Assembly (NCBI RefSeq): GCF_022668875.1
Contig: NZ_JAKGCR010000005.1
Coordinates: forward strand, 248,001 to 312,000
DNA from: Domibacillus sp. PGB-M46
Lineage (GTDB): Bacteria > Bacillota > Bacilli > Bacillales > Domibacillaceae
Direction: 5' to 3'
Length of the DNA stretch: 64,000 bases
Below the pieces are notes generated by a model, which saw only the letters and a list, made by a program, of their open reading frames with translations, was not told the DNA's origin and searched no databases. Shown here piece after piece: positions 42,562 to 51,942 of the stretch. Each line of letters opens with the position of its first letter. Position 1 is the stretch's first letter. The translations under genes were made by a program, and so were the position numbers.

Positions 42562-42600
42562 TTTACAAAACCTTAACATTTCATTAAAACCTTATTAATA
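42562..42600 (+). promoter_or_regulatory. Pho box (PhoP binding site) of the pst operon
   Basis: Four direct hexamers with exact five-base spacing: TTTACA (42562), TTAACA (42573), TTAAAA (42584), TTAATA (42595). This is the PhoP~P core binding region. A -10-like TATTGT lies at 42610, about ten bases after the last repeat. It implies phosphate-starvation induction. Confidence 0.93.
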
Positions 42601-42667
42601 CTCATCCTTTATTGTATTCAATGTAGCAGATAACAAAAAAAAACAAACTCGCAGGGGGAAATGAAGA

Positions 42668-43636
42668 ATGAAACCAGTAAAAGTTCTCACGCTATCAGCA
42701 CTAGTAGGATCAGCACTTGTAATGGGTGCATGCGGAAATAACAATGCTGATAATGGAGCAGGAGGAAATGGCGAAGAAGGACAGGATGCACAGCTTCAAG
42801 GCCAAATCTCAATCGATGGTTCATCAACAGTTTATCCGATTGCTGAAGCGGTAGCAGAAGAATTTATGCTTGAACAGCCGGATGTGAAAGTAACAGTCGG
42901 ATTATCTGGTACAGGCGGTGGTTTCGAAAAGTTTATCGCTGGCGAAACGCAAATGAGTAATGCATCTCGCCCGATTAAGGATGAAGAAGTACAAGGCCTT
43001 AAAGATGCGGGTGTTGATTATACAGAACTTCAACTTGCTTACGACGGGTTGTCTGTAGTCGTTAATAAAGAAAATGACTGGGTAGATCAATTAACGGTCG
43101 ATGAGTTGAAAAAGCTATGGCTTGATAATGGCAAAACAAAAAAATGGTCTGATATTCGTGAAGGCTGGCCGGCTGAAGAAATTAAATTCTACTCTCCAGG
43201 TACAGATTCCGGAACATTTGATTATTTCGATGAAGTAATTCTTGACGGAGGTCAAATCGACAAGTCCGCTACACTTTCTGAAGATGATAACGTTCTTGTA
43301 CAAGGTGTAACAGGAGACAAAAATTCAATTGGTTACTTCGGCTATGCATACTACCTTGAAAACAAAGACAACTTGAAAGTGGTACCGATTGTAAATGGAG
43401 AAGGAAAAGCCGTTACACCAGATGCTGAAACAATCAAGAGCGGCGAATATGAGCCACTTTCACGTCCATTGTACACATATGTAAGCAACTCGGCTGTTAA
43501 AGAAGATGAAGCAGTAAAGGCTTATACACAATTTACACTTGAAAATGCAGCAGCTCTTGCAGAAGATGTGGGATATGTAGCTCTTCCTGAAGAGGAGTAC
43601 ACAAAGCAGCTTGAAACAATTGAAGGCTTAAAATAA
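42668..43636 (+). CDS. pstS: Phosphate ABC transporter substrate-binding lipoprotein PstS
   Basis: A 322-residue lipoprotein that captures phosphate outside the membrane. The signal peptide ends in lipobox VMGAC with acylation at C22, followed by an Asn/Gly-rich linker. Phosphate-binding loops include DGSSTVYPI and [10 protein letters not shown], and the TDSGTFDYF motif is present. GCAGGGGGAA precedes ATG 42668. It is the first gene of pstSCAB. Confidence 0.97.
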   Translation: MKPVKVLTLSALVGSALVMGACGNNNADNGAGGNGEEGQDAQLQGQISIDGSSTVYPIAEAVAEEFMLEQPDVKVTVGLSGTGGGFEKFIAGETQMSNASRPIKDEEVQGLKDAGVDYTELQLAYDGLSVVVNKENDWVDQLTVDELKKLWLDNGKTKKWSDIREGWPAEEIKFYSPGTDSGTFDYFDEVILDGGQIDKSATLSEDDNVLVQGVTGDKNSIGYFGYAYYLENKDNLKVVPIVNGEGKAVTPDAETIKSGEYEPLSRPLYTYVSNSAVKEDEAVKAYTQFTLENAAALAEDVGYVALPEEEYTKQLETIEGLK

Positions 43637-43671
43637 TTGTCACTGGATTAAAAAAAGCGGATAAAGAAAAA

Positions 43672-43706
43672 TACACCAATAGAGGGCAGAGCCCTCTATT
43701 GGTGTA
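43672..43706 (+). other. Strong stem-loop between pstS and pstC
   Basis: TACACCAATAGAGGGC pairs perfectly over 16 bases with GCCCTCTATTGGTGTA, with a 3-base loop and no T run. It probably stabilises the pstS mRNA end or attenuates read-through, giving more PstS than transporter. Confidence 0.8.
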
Positions 43707-43732
43707 CACGGGTTGAAAGGAGCAAGATTGGG

Positions 43733-44677
43733 TTGAAAACAACAAACAAAGAACTCAGTCCTGTTCAACAGCTGCTTGAAAAAAAATATAATAGCGGCTT
43801 TTTGAACAGAAGTGAAAAAATTATTCCGGCGGTTTTGTTTCTTATGGCTGCCGTTTCAGTGTTAACTACACTCGGAATCGTTTTAACACTGATTTTTGAA
43901 ACGATCACTTTCTTCGGTGATGTTTCGATCGTTGAATTTTTTACAGCTAAAGAGTGGTATCCATTCTCAGGAACGGATCCTGTTTACGGTATTTGGCCGC
44001 TTGTATTGGGTACATTAAAAATAACGATAATTGCTTCATTATTTGCTATCCCAATCGGGCTTGCAGTAGCTTTGTATTTAAGTGAATATGCAAGTGCGCG
44101 CACACGTAAAATTATGAAGCCAATTCTCGAAGTGCTTGCTGGTGTTCCGACTATTGTTTATGGCTTTTTTGCCTTAACATTTATTACTCCGGTTTTACGC
44201 GGTATTTTCCCTTCGCTTGAAATGTTTAATGCGATCAGCCCGGGGATCGTAGTGGGAATCATGATTATTCCAACAATTGTTTCCCTGTCTGAAGATGCTC
44301 TTTCTTCGGTTCCAGAATCTGTTCGCCAAGGTGCGCTTGCACTCGGGTCGACAAAATGGGAAACTGCATCAAAAGTTATTTTCCCGGCCGCTCTTTCCGG
44401 TATTCTTGCATCGATTGTGCTTGGTGTCTCCCGCGCTATCGGGGAAACGATGATTGTATCCATTGCAGCAGGATCAACGCCATCTGCATCCCTGGATTTA
44501 ACAACATCCCTACAAACAATGACATCCTACATTGTACAGGTTACGACTGGTGATGCAGGATTTGGCACGACGATTTATTACAGTATTTATTCTGTCGGCT
44601 TTACATTGTTTATTTTCACCCTTCTGATGAATATACTAGCTCAATTCATCTCGAAGCGTTTCAGGGAGGAATACTAA
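43733..44677 (+). CDS. pstC: Phosphate ABC transporter permease PstC
   Basis: A 314-residue inner-membrane permease with six membrane segments after a cytoplasmic N-terminal stretch. The binding-protein-dependent transport motif is EDALSSVPESVRQGALALGSTKW. The start is TTG 43733, ten bases after AAAGGAG. The stop overlaps the start of pstA (TAATG). Confidence 0.95.
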   Translation: MKTTNKELSPVQQLLEKKYNSGFLNRSEKIIPAVLFLMAAVSVLTTLGIVLTLIFETITFFGDVSIVEFFTAKEWYPFSGTDPVYGIWPLVLGTLKITIIASLFAIPIGLAVALYLSEYASARTRKIMKPILEVLAGVPTIVYGFFALTFITPVLRGIFPSLEMFNAISPGIVVGIMIIPTIVSLSEDALSSVPESVRQGALALGSTKWETASKVIFPAALSGILASIVLGVSRAIGETMIVSIAAGSTPSASLDLTTSLQTMTSYIVQVTTGDAGFGTTIYYSIYSVGFTLFIFTLLMNILAQFISKRFREEY

Positions 44678-45561
44678 TGGAAAACACTGCACGGGTTAAA
44701 TCAGAAGAAATGGTAAGCCGTATTGACGGCCGCCTAGCAAAAAATAAAGTCGTCAAAGGAATTTTCTTGACGGCAACGATTTTTACGTCCATTATTTTAA
44801 TTGTGCTGCTTTACCGTATCATTTCACAAGGTGCTCCTTATTTAACATGGGACTTTTTCCAGAATTTCGCGTCGCGCCGTCCTGAGCAGGCGGGAATTAA
44901 AGCAGCTGTTATTGGTACGCTTTGGATGATGAGTGTGGTTATTCCTACAGCCGCTATTTTGGGAGTCGGTACAGCGATTTACCTGGAAGAGTATGCAAAG
45001 AAAAACAAGTTAACTCGCTGGATTCAAATGAATATTTCAAATTTAGCGGGTGTGCCTTCTGTTGTATTCGGTCTTCTTGGCTTAACTATTTTCGTTCGTG
45101 TGTTTGGTTTTGGAAATAGTATTTTAGCTGCAGGCTTTACAATGGCTCTGCTTGTTCTTCCGGTTGTCATCGTAGCAGCCCAGGAAGCGATACGCGCTGT
45201 TCCAAAAGAACTTAAGGAAGCATCATTTGGTCTTGGTGCAACAAAGTGGCAGACGATCTACCGAGTAGTTCTTCCGTATGCGATACCGGGTATTGCAACA
45301 GGAAGCATCTTAGCTTTTTCACGTGCTATTGGTGAAACGGCCCCGCTTATTGTTGTCGGCATTCCAACATTCGTTGCGTTTCTGCCATCTGGCTACTTGG
45401 ATTCATTTACAGCACTTCCAATGCAAATTTACAACTGGACAAGCCGTCCGCAAGTTGACTTCCATAACCTTGCAGCTGCGGGTATTATCATCCTGCTGGC
45501 CGTGCTTATTTTAATGAATTCTGTTGCAGTCTGGATCCGCAACCGTTATCAGGCAAGATAA
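44677..45561 (+). CDS. pstA: Phosphate ABC transporter permease PstA
   Basis: A 294-residue permease partner of PstC. About six membrane segments are visible. The EAA-type loop reads [23 protein letters not shown]. It starts with an ATG sharing one base with the pstC stop, which suggests translational coupling. A 14-base gap and then a leader of about 30 bases separate it from pstB. Confidence 0.95.
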   Translation: MENTARVKSEEMVSRIDGRLAKNKVVKGIFLTATIFTSIILIVLLYRIISQGAPYLTWDFFQNFASRRPEQAGIKAAVIGTLWMMSVVIPTAAILGVGTAIYLEEYAKKNKLTRWIQMNISNLAGVPSVVFGLLGLTIFVRVFGFGNSILAAGFTMALLVLPVVIVAAQEAIRAVPKELKEASFGLGATKWQTIYRVVLPYAIPGIATGSILAFSRAIGETAPLIVVGIPTFVAFLPSGYLDSFTALPMQIYNWTSRPQVDFHNLAAAGIIILLAVLILMNSVAVWIRNRYQAR

Positions 45562-45605
45562 TAAACCTTGGGAAATTGCGATTGAAAACTTGGAGGGAAT
45601 GTAAA

Positions 45606-46415
45606 ATGGCGTTAACTGCTGTAAATACAACGAAAAACAACCAGTCTGTTCAAAACGAGGAACTGTTCGTATATAACACTAAAAATTTAAACTTATGGTA
45701 TGGAGAGCATCATGCTCTTAAAAACATTAATTTAGGTATTAAAGAGCGGGAAGTCACAGCGATTATTGGTCCATCAGGCTGTGGAAAATCAACATACATT
45801 AAAACATTAAACCGCATGATCGATCTTGTGCCGGGGGTAAAAACAACAGGACAGATCGAATATCGCGACCGGGACATTTTCAGCAAAGATTTTCTTGTAG
45901 AAGAATTGCGGACACGTGTCGGCATGGTATTCCAAAAGCCAAATCCGTTCCCGAAATCTATTTATGAAAACATTGCATTCGGCTTGAAAATTCACGGTAT
46001 TAAAAACAAGCAAATCATTACTGAAACAGTGGAAAAGAGCTTGCGTGGAGCAGCCCTTTGGGATGAAGTAAAAGACCGCATCCACGAACCTGCTTATGGT
46101 TTGTCAGGTGGACAGCAGCAGCGTCTTTGCATTGCGCGCTGCCTGGCTCTTGAGCCGGATGTTATTTTAATGGATGAGCCAACTTCTGCATTAGACCCGG
46201 TTTCAACTTTAAAAGTAGAAGAACTTATTCAAGAACTAAAAGAAAAATACTCCATCATTATCGTGACACACAATATGCAGCAAGCTGCTCGTATCTCCGA
46301 TAAAACAGCTTTCTTCTTAAACGGAGAAGTTGTGGAGTTTAATTCTACAGATACTATTTTTAACAATCCTGCAGATAGTCGTACAGACGATTATATTTCA
46401 GGACGCTTCGGATAA
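45606..46415 (+). CDS. pstB: Phosphate ABC transporter ATP-binding protein PstB
   Basis: A 269-residue ATPase for phosphate uptake. Walker [10 protein letters not shown], signature [18 protein letters not shown], Walker [14 protein letters not shown] and [10 protein letters not shown] are all intact. TTGGAGGGAATGTAAA precedes ATG 45606. Only one pstB is present, whereas B. subtilis has two (pstBA and pstBB). The operon ends at a strong terminator, and no phoU follows. Confidence 0.97.
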   Translation: MALTAVNTTKNNQSVQNEELFVYNTKNLNLWYGEHHALKNINLGIKEREVTAIIGPSGCGKSTYIKTLNRMIDLVPGVKTTGQIEYRDRDIFSKDFLVEELRTRVGMVFQKPNPFPKSIYENIAFGLKIHGIKNKQIITETVEKSLRGAALWDEVKDRIHEPAYGLSGGQQQRLCIARCLALEPDVILMDEPTSALDPVSTLKVEELIQELKEKYSIIIVTHNMQQAARISDKTAFFLNGEVVEFNSTDTIFNNPADSRTDDYISGRFG

Positions 46416-46420
46416 AAAAG

Positions 46421-46450
46421 AAAAGCCGGCGCTTTAGCGCCGGCTTTTTT
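46421..46450. terminator. Bidirectional terminator after pstB
   Basis: AAAAGCCGGCGC pairs with GCGCCGGCTTTT around TTTA. It lies between pstB and the reverse-strand gene ending at 46461. Confidence 0.95.
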
Positions 46451-46460
46451 GTTAGGCTGT

Positions 46461-46892
46461 TTATTTTGTAAGTGCGTCAGCCACTTCTTTTTCTGTCATG
46501 TCTTTTTTTAAAACAAACGACCCTGTTTGCAGCTTATCTGCGTATCCATTGGATGTTAAAAATTGATTAAAAGCTGCTTGATCCTGGATGATGCCGGATT
46601 CCTTTAATTTGGCCGCAATTTCATTAGAAGACATGCCGGATTCAATTACAACTGTAACGGATTGAACAGCCGTTTTGGGGGCTGTCGTTTCTTTTTGGGC
46701 AGAATCAAGCTGTTTTTCTGTCTGTTCGTTTTCTTTTTTTTGAACGACATAATTCTCTGCCTCCAGCCGTTGAATCATTTGTTGTGCTGATAGTTCGATA
46801 GGGCGCTCGGACGCTGTTTGATCAGAAATATACAGGGCTGCTGAAGCCGCAAGAAGACCGAAGCCGAAAGCGCGAATAGGCTGTTTCCTCAT
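46461..46892 (-). CDS. Membrane-anchored protein with MltG N-terminal (LysM-like) domain
   Basis: A 143-residue protein with one N-terminal hydrophobic segment (residues about 6-22), a Glu/Gln/Lys-rich linker, then a C-terminal domain like the first domain of MltG/YceG (VTVVIESGMSSNEIAAKLKESGII, FLTSNGYADKLQTGSFVL, then MTEKEVADALT). The catalytic transglycosylase domain is absent, so it is probably an extracytoplasmic adaptor and not an enzyme. It overlaps the end of the upstream gene by 4 bases, indicating a two-gene operon. Confidence 0.78.
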   Translation of the reverse strand: MRKQPIRAFGFGLLAASAALYISDQTASERPIELSAQQMIQRLEAENYVVQKKENEQTEKQLDSAQKETTAPKTAVQSVTVVIESGMSSNEIAAKLKESGIIQDQAAFNQFLTSNGYADKLQTGSFVLKKDMTEKEVADALTK

Positions 46893-47254
46893 ATTGATGA
46901 ACTCTCCGTCTGCATGTTTTCATCCAAAATGCTCTTTACCTGCTCGGTTGAAAGAGAGGATTGTGCAGCAATTTGGGCAATAGGTGTGCCCTGCTCATAA
47001 AGGGCAATCACTTGGCTTTGAATAATCTTATTTACAGCAGCCGGCTTTTCAGTATGTACAGCAGGTGTTTCTCCAATGAGCAGCTCTTCCTCAAGCACTT
47101 TTAATTTTTTGTTAAATTGATAGTGCTCCTGCAACATTTTCATGGATAATTCCTCAATTTCTTTTTCGAGCTGCCGCTGCTTATCGGGCAGAAAAAAGGA
47201 CAGCAAAATAAAAAAGGCACCGGCGCAGGCCAATCCGATGGTTAGTTCATTCAT
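46889..47254 (-). CDS. Membrane-anchored coiled-coil protein with a C-terminal HTH-like segment
   Basis: A 121-residue protein with an N-terminal membrane segment (residues about 4-22), a coiled coil (about 24-60, LEKEIEELSMKMLQEHYQF), a linker, and a C-terminal helix-turn-helix-like part (VIALYEQGTPIAQIAAQSS, then STEQVKSIL). This layout resembles SwrB-type (DUF6115) proteins, but I cannot assign it firmly. ATG 47254 follows AAAGGAGATTTGAT; a much longer open frame upstream lacks such a site. Confidence 0.75.
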   Translation of the reverse strand: MNELTIGLACAGAFFILLSFFLPDKQRQLEKEIEELSMKMLQEHYQFNKKLKVLEEELLIGETPAVHTEKPAAVNKIIQSQVIALYEQGTPIAQIAAQSSLSTEQVKSILDENMQTESSSI

Positions 47255-47408
47255 ATCAAATCTCCTTTCGTTTTCTTTGTCCATATTGTACCACATCGTA
47301 TCCGCAGGAAGGGGTGCGTTGGGCAATTGCCGCCTGCTATTGAACGTGATACCATAATGATATAATGATATTTTGATTAGGAAAACTGCCGGATCGAGGT
47401 GATACATA

Positions 47409-47975
47409 TTGATTGAGGAGATTGTAAGGCTGAAAAATGAGAATTTCTCTTGGGAACAAATTGCGGCAACATTATCTATTCCAAAGCAGCAGGCAAAACA
47501 AGAGTGGCAGTATAGACTAACAGAAAAAGCAAAGCGAAACGTACAAAATAGTCTTCATACTGTATTGTTGTCGAAAGAACGAATTTATTGTAAATGGCAT
47601 CTCGATCCTTTTTTATTAAGGGCGGCTTTCTATTGTGAAACTCCGTTAAATCCTGATGTGCTGGATCTTCGTATTTTTGACGTAACAGATATTTATTTTA
47701 ATGGAACGAACGCTCACTCCATGACATGTGTAAAAGTAAACAGGGAGGATGGCTTCTGGATAATAAAAGGGTTAAAGAGCAATCGTTCTTACCTTTGTGA
47801 AATTGGCTATTTAACAAAAAACTATTCTTTTTGGCCGATTCTGCAATCACATCCGGTTCATACTTCATACGAGTACAGTACAGACTATATACTTAAAGCA
47901 GGAGAAGCGGAAGCGTTTTATCAACATTCTTTCAACGAGCCAGCCTGGATCGAACATCCAGATTGCTTGCAATAA
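47409..47975 (+). CDS. DUF4912 domain protein with N-terminal HTH
   Basis: A 188-residue protein. The first 40 residues form a helix-turn-helix-like unit (KNENFSWEQIAATLSIPKQQAK). The rest is a beta-rich DUF4912-type domain (LLRAAFYCETPLNPDVLDLRIFD-like region, ending with a YCEIGY-like YLCEIGYLTKNYSFWPI). The start is TTG 47409 after GAGGTGAT. It opens a three-gene cassette with the GH57-like/GT4 protein and a nucleotidyltransferase; DUF4912 proteins often accompany such carbohydrate genes. Exact function unknown. Confidence 0.78.
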   Translation: MIEEIVRLKNENFSWEQIAATLSIPKQQAKQEWQYRLTEKAKRNVQNSLHTVLLSKERIYCKWHLDPFLLRAAFYCETPLNPDVLDLRIFDVTDIYFNGTNAHSMTCVKVNREDGFWIIKGLKSNRSYLCEIGYLTKNYSFWPILQSHPVHTSYEYSTDYILKAGEAEAFYQHSFNEPAWIEHPDCLQ

Positions 47976-48005
47976 ACCGATACTAGCTGAAGGAGGTAAG
48001 GGAAA

Positions 48006-50273
48006 ATGAAATATTCTTTTTCAAGTATTATGATGGTTAATCATCCCTTTCGGCCTCTTGCTCTGGCTGGGTCGACAGCAGACAGCGCGGAAATCATCAC
48101 ACTGATGAAGGCATATGGAACCCTGCTTGAAGCAGCAAGCCGTACGGAGCCTGGAAAGCCGGTTACAGGCGTTGTGAATTTATTTACATTGGGCTGGATG
48201 AATGGAGCTCGAGGAAAGATGGCTGTCGCTTCTTTTATGAAGCTTCAACCGGACGGGGTACTGCCTGCGGTTTTACGCGCACATAACGGGTCTTTTATTC
48301 AAGCTTTTAAAGAGTTGATGACACAGCAAAAGCTTGTACTGCTGCCTGTGTCTCTCAGCCAGTTTCCTTTGACGGCTTATACACTAAAAGGGGCAGCAAA
48401 GGAAGACTTAAAACGAACTTCTGCTATATGGAAAGAACTATTCGGCACTCTGCCTTTATCCATATGGCTTCCGCGTGGCGCTTATACACCTGGGATAGAC
48501 GAACTTCTTTTGCAAGAAGGCTGTCAGTTCGTATTTCTTCCGCATGATGCTTTTCCTTTGGAGGAACAGGAAGGGGTTCAGTGGGTATCTCCGCGCGGCC
48601 TTAAACTGATTCCGTATCGGAAGGATCATCAAGAAAGCGGAACAACAGGCGTCACGCTTTTTTCTTTAGCTGGGCAGAGCGCCCGCAGGCACTGGGAAGA
48701 TATTCAAAAAAGGCAGGTATCCTCGTCTGATCGTTCTTCTGCAAAGCGTGTGATTCATTTTCCACTCGTGTATGAAAACATGAATGAAGGACACACATTG
48801 ATTACCGCGGAAGAACTTCATCGTTGTGACCCTATTATTCATTTAAAAGAAGAGTGGGACGAAAAGTATGCCCTCGCTATTTCAGAAGCGGCAGGTGTTT
48901 TAGACCTGGAATGGGCTTATTGTATTTATGCCGCTGTTCATGGTTTAAAAGAGGAATTAAAAAGCGCTATTGATTCCTTGCGCTATTTATTAGATGGAGC
49001 CCATAAAGAGTTTCCTGACCTCGATTATGCACACCAGCGCATGCGTCTTCATTATGGAGTGACGCTTCAATCCAAACAGTTTGTTGGCGGCGTAGAAAGA
49101 ATGGAAGGAGCTGTCCTGCTGCTTTCCTGGGAGTATCCGCCAAACATTGTCGGGGGAATGGCCCGGCATGTTCATGGACTTGCAGAAGCACTAGTTGCGT
49201 CTGGACGTGAAGTGATTGTTTTGACATCTTCCCATCATGAATCAGCAGAATATGAATGTGTCAATGGCGTTCACATTTATCGATCCGGCCCGCTTCATAA
49301 AGGAGAGCAGGATTTTTTAAAGCAAACCTCCGATTTGAATCTATGTCTTTTTCAAAAAGCGATGGAGCTGATGCATAAGCACGACATTGCTCTTATTCAT
49401 ACCCACGACTGGCTGACAGGAGACGCGGCAATTCTGCTTGCCGAACAAAAGCAGCTGCCGCTCATCTCTACTATTCATGCCACCGAGCATGGACGGAATA
49501 ATGGGCTGCATAATGAGCTGCAGCACGCGATTGCGTCAAAAGAGAAAAAGCTCATTGAAGCTTCCGATACGGTTATTGTGTGCAGCCAGCCGATGAAGGA
49601 AGAATTACGGGTTTACTATGAGGGATCAGGGAAAGATATATACGTGGTGCCGAATGGTGTGGAATTTGAAGAAAGCGTATCAGGCCTGACAAGGTTTCGC
49701 TCTATGGAGCCCTTTATTTTTTCAATCGGCCGTATGGTGTTTGAGAAAGGTTTTCAAACATTCTTTGAAATGAACTTAAAAAACTTGAAAAAAGAAAATA
49801 TTCAGTTTATTATTGCGGGTAAGGGTCCTCTATTAGAAACATGGCGTGAAGAAGTGAAAAAGCGTGGACTTGAGGATACGATTCATTTTGTCGGCTACGT
49901 GAGTGATGAGGAAAGAAGGGCTTTGTTTCAATCTTGTAAAGCGGCTGTATTTCCAAGTCTGTACGAACCGTTCGGTATTGTGGCTCTGGAAGCCATGGCG
50001 TTCCGAAAGCCTGTAATCGCAGCTGCAACAGGCGGGTTAAAATCGTTTGTTTTACATAAACAAACCGGGCTTTTGTTCGAACCAGGCAATGCCGAAGACT
50101 TATCCGAGAAAATAGCGGCTGTTTTGGATCAGCCCGGTTATGCAAATGAACTAGGTTTGAATGGACATGAAATGGCAAAAGAACTTTACAGTTGGGCACA
50201 CATCAGCGCACAAACAGAAAAGATCTACGATCAGACCGTTTTCATCAAAAAAATGGAGGGAGTTCGTACATGA
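48006..50273 (+). CDS. GH57-like/GT4 glycosyltransferase fusion
   Basis: A 755-residue two-part protein. Residues 1 to about 365 resemble the GH57/DUF1957 (alpha-glucan branching enzyme-like) fold, but the region that normally reads WLPE, with the nucleophile Glu, is here IWLPRGAYTPG with Arg at 157, and the N-terminal HxH motif is replaced by NHPF. Residues about 369-755 are a complete GT4 transferase (LSWEYPPNIVGGMARHVHGLAEAL, HTHDWLTG, FSIGRMVFEKG, PSLYEPFGIVALEAMA). It is probably a glucan or polysaccharide synthase with a non-catalytic GH57-like module. AGGAGGTAAGGGAAA precedes ATG 48006. It overlaps the nucleotidyltransferase gene by 4 bases. Confidence 0.82.
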   Translation: MKYSFSSIMMVNHPFRPLALAGSTADSAEIITLMKAYGTLLEAASRTEPGKPVTGVVNLFTLGWMNGARGKMAVASFMKLQPDGVLPAVLRAHNGSFIQAFKELMTQQKLVLLPVSLSQFPLTAYTLKGAAKEDLKRTSAIWKELFGTLPLSIWLPRGAYTPGIDELLLQEGCQFVFLPHDAFPLEEQEGVQWVSPRGLKLIPYRKDHQESGTTGVTLFSLAGQSARRHWEDIQKRQVSSSDRSSAKRVIHFPLVYENMNEGHTLITAEELHRCDPIIHLKEEWDEKYALAISEAAGVLDLEWAYCIYAAVHGLKEELKSAIDSLRYLLDGAHKEFPDLDYAHQRMRLHYGVTLQSKQFVGGVERMEGAVLLLSWEYPPNIVGGMARHVHGLAEALVASGREVIVLTSSHHESAEYECVNGVHIYRSGPLHKGEQDFLKQTSDLNLCLFQKAMELMHKHDIALIHTHDWLTGDAAILLAEQKQLPLISTIHATEHGRNNGLHNELQHAIASKEKKLIEASDTVIVCSQPMKEELRVYYEGSGKDIYVVPNGVEFEESVSGLTRFRSMEPFIFSIGRMVFEKGFQTFFEMNLKNLKKENIQFIIAGKGPLLETWREEVKKRGLEDTIHFVGYVSDEERRALFQSCKAAVFPSLYEPFGIVALEAMAFRKPVIAAATGGLKSFVLHKQTGLLFEPGNAEDLSEKIAAVLDQPGYANELGLNGHEMAKELYSWAHISAQTEKIYDQTVFIKKMEGVRT

Positions 50274-51133
50274 TAGGTATTCTGCTTGCTGGGGGGCGTG
50301 GAAAAAGGCTGCGCCCGATAACTGACCACATACCAAAGCCAATGGTCCCATTGTTGGGTAAACCTCTTTTAGATTACAATTTAAATGTTTTTAAAAGAAA
50401 TAAAATTTACCGCGTGATCATGACGGTTTGTTATAAAAAGGAAGTTATTCAGCAGCATGCAGGTTTCGGCCATCAAAATGGACTTGATATTCAATATATA
50501 GAAGAGTGCGAGCCTCTTGGTACTGCCGGAAGCTTATTTGCCTCCAAAGGGTTATTTAAAGAAACACTCGCTGTATTAAGCGGTGATGCACTGACCAATA
50601 TACCGCTTCGCCAGGCGTATAACTTTCACAAAGAAAAAGGAGCCCGTGTAACCATTGTTACGGCGAGAGCAGAGCACCCTGAGCATTTTGGTGTCTGCCT
50701 CACAGACCAAAGCGGAAAGCTTCTTTCTTTTCTTGAAAAGCCTTCTAACGTGCAATTGTGGACGAATCAAGTAAGCACGGGTATTTATTTGGTTGAACCG
50801 TCCTTGTTTGAAGATTACGCACTTTATGGGAAAGCAGATTTCGCCCAGGATGTATTTCCAATGCTTCTGGCCAATCAGGAGCCGGTTTATGTTTATGAGA
50901 CAAATGCATACTGGCAGGATATTGGCACCCATCCCGCATACAAGCTGGCTGAGAAGCGGCTTAAGCGGGGAATACCAGGAATTACGAACCGTCTGCAGCC
51001 TGTTTACCCGCTTTCGAATACATTTCCTGCTTCTATACTGAACGAAAACGATGGACTTGCAGAGCGGTCCGATTGTTATTCAACAATGTTGAAAAAACAG
51101 GCTGGCATTTCTGATGAAAAGGTGCTATTATAG
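50270..51133 (+). CDS. Sugar-1-phosphate nucleotidyltransferase
   Basis: A 287-residue NTP-transferase-family enzyme. The signature ILLAGGRGKRLRPITDHIPKP begins at residue 4, followed by EPLGTAGSL, SGDALTNI (metal-binding Asp) and EKPSN. It most resembles mannose-1-phosphate guanylyl- or glucose-1-phosphate thymidylyl/uridylyltransferases; the sugar and nucleotide are not decidable here. The start ATG overlaps the previous stop (ATGA), with GGAGGGAG upstream. It would supply the activated sugar for the GT4 protein. Confidence 0.85.
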   Translation: MIGILLAGGRGKRLRPITDHIPKPMVPLLGKPLLDYNLNVFKRNKIYRVIMTVCYKKEVIQQHAGFGHQNGLDIQYIEECEPLGTAGSLFASKGLFKETLAVLSGDALTNIPLRQAYNFHKEKGARVTIVTARAEHPEHFGVCLTDQSGKLLSFLEKPSNVQLWTNQVSTGIYLVEPSLFEDYALYGKADFAQDVFPMLLANQEPVYVYETNAYWQDIGTHPAYKLAEKRLKRGIPGITNRLQPVYPLSNTFPASILNENDGLAERSDCYSTMLKKQAGISDEKVLL

Positions 51134-51184
51134 TAAAGTCGCAAACGACTTGAAAATAAGCGAGACAAGTTTGGAGGGAAAAAC

Positions 51185-51334
51185 ATGCGTGTAAACATTA
51201 CATTAGCTTGCACTGAGAGCGGTGACCGTAACTATATCACAACTAAAAACAAACGTAACAACCCGGATCGTCTCGAGTTGAAAAAATACAGCCCGCGATT
51301 GAAAAAAGTAACAGTGCATCGTGAAACAAAGTAA
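51185..51334 (+). CDS. rpmG: 50S ribosomal protein bL33 (zinc-free type)
   Basis: A 49-residue bL33 ([17 protein letters not shown], ending [10 protein letters not shown]). Only one of the four cysteines of the zinc-ribbon form remains (C9); positions 12, 36 and 39 are Ser, Ser and Leu. This is therefore the C-minus, zinc-independent version. TTGGAGGGAAAAAC precedes ATG 51185. A terminator lies directly after the stop. Confidence 0.95.
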   Translation: MRVNITLACTESGDRNYITTKNKRNNPDRLELKKYSPRLKKVTVHRETK

Positions 51335-51335
51335 G

Positions 51336-51362
51336 CAGCAGGAGACTTTCCTGCTGTTTTTT
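51336..51362 (+). terminator. Intrinsic terminator after rpmG
   Basis: CAGCAGGA pairs with TCCTGCTG around GACTT, followed by TTTTTT. Confidence 0.9.
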
Positions 51363-51378
51363 CTTTTAGGAGGAACCA

Positions 51379-51942
51379 ATGGATAAAAAGATACTGAGGG
51401 ATGGGATAAAACAGCAGCTTGCTGCAATAAGCCGGCCCGTGTATGAGGAAAAAAGCTTTCAAATTGCCAGAAGATTGTATGCGCTTCCGGAATGGCAGGA
51501 ATCAAACAAAATTGCGGTTACGATTTCAGCGGATTTTGAAGTAGACACCTGGCAGATTATCCGATCTGCTTGGCTTGCCGGCAAAAAAATTTGTGTGCCA
51601 AAGTGCCATCCGGATACAAAAGCCATGTATTTCTATCAATTGGATAAGTTTGAAGATCTTGAAATGGTGTATGCGGGGTTGTATGAACCGATTCTTCAAA
51701 ACACAACATTGATTGACGCGAAGGAGATCGAATTAATGATTGTACCCGGCCTGCTTTTTAACCGGAAGGGGTTCAGGGTTGGCTTTGGCGGCGGCTACTA
51801 CGACCGTTTTTTATCTACATACATAGGACAAACGATTTCATTAGCGTTTTCCATTCAATTACGGCCGGATATTCCCGTTGAAGAGCATGACATCCCTGTT
51901 CAGAAAATTTTGACGGAAAGTGAAACAATCCTCTGCTCATAA
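51379..51942 (+). CDS. yqgN: 5-formyltetrahydrofolate cyclo-ligase
   Basis: A 187-residue enzyme that converts 5-formyl-THF to 5,10-methenyl-THF with ATP. The family signature is VPGLLFNRKGFRVGFGGGYYDRF. It begins at ATG 51379 behind AGGAGGAACC, and the stop touches the first possible ATG of the gluP frame (TAAATG). The yqgN-gluP-yqgQ-glcK order is conserved. Confidence 0.95.
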   Translation: MDKKILRDGIKQQLAAISRPVYEEKSFQIARRLYALPEWQESNKIAVTISADFEVDTWQIIRSAWLAGKKICVPKCHPDTKAMYFYQLDKFEDLEMVYAGLYEPILQNTTLIDAKEIELMIVPGLLFNRKGFRVGFGGGYYDRFLSTYIGQTISLAFSIQLRPDIPVEEHDIPVQKILTESETILCS

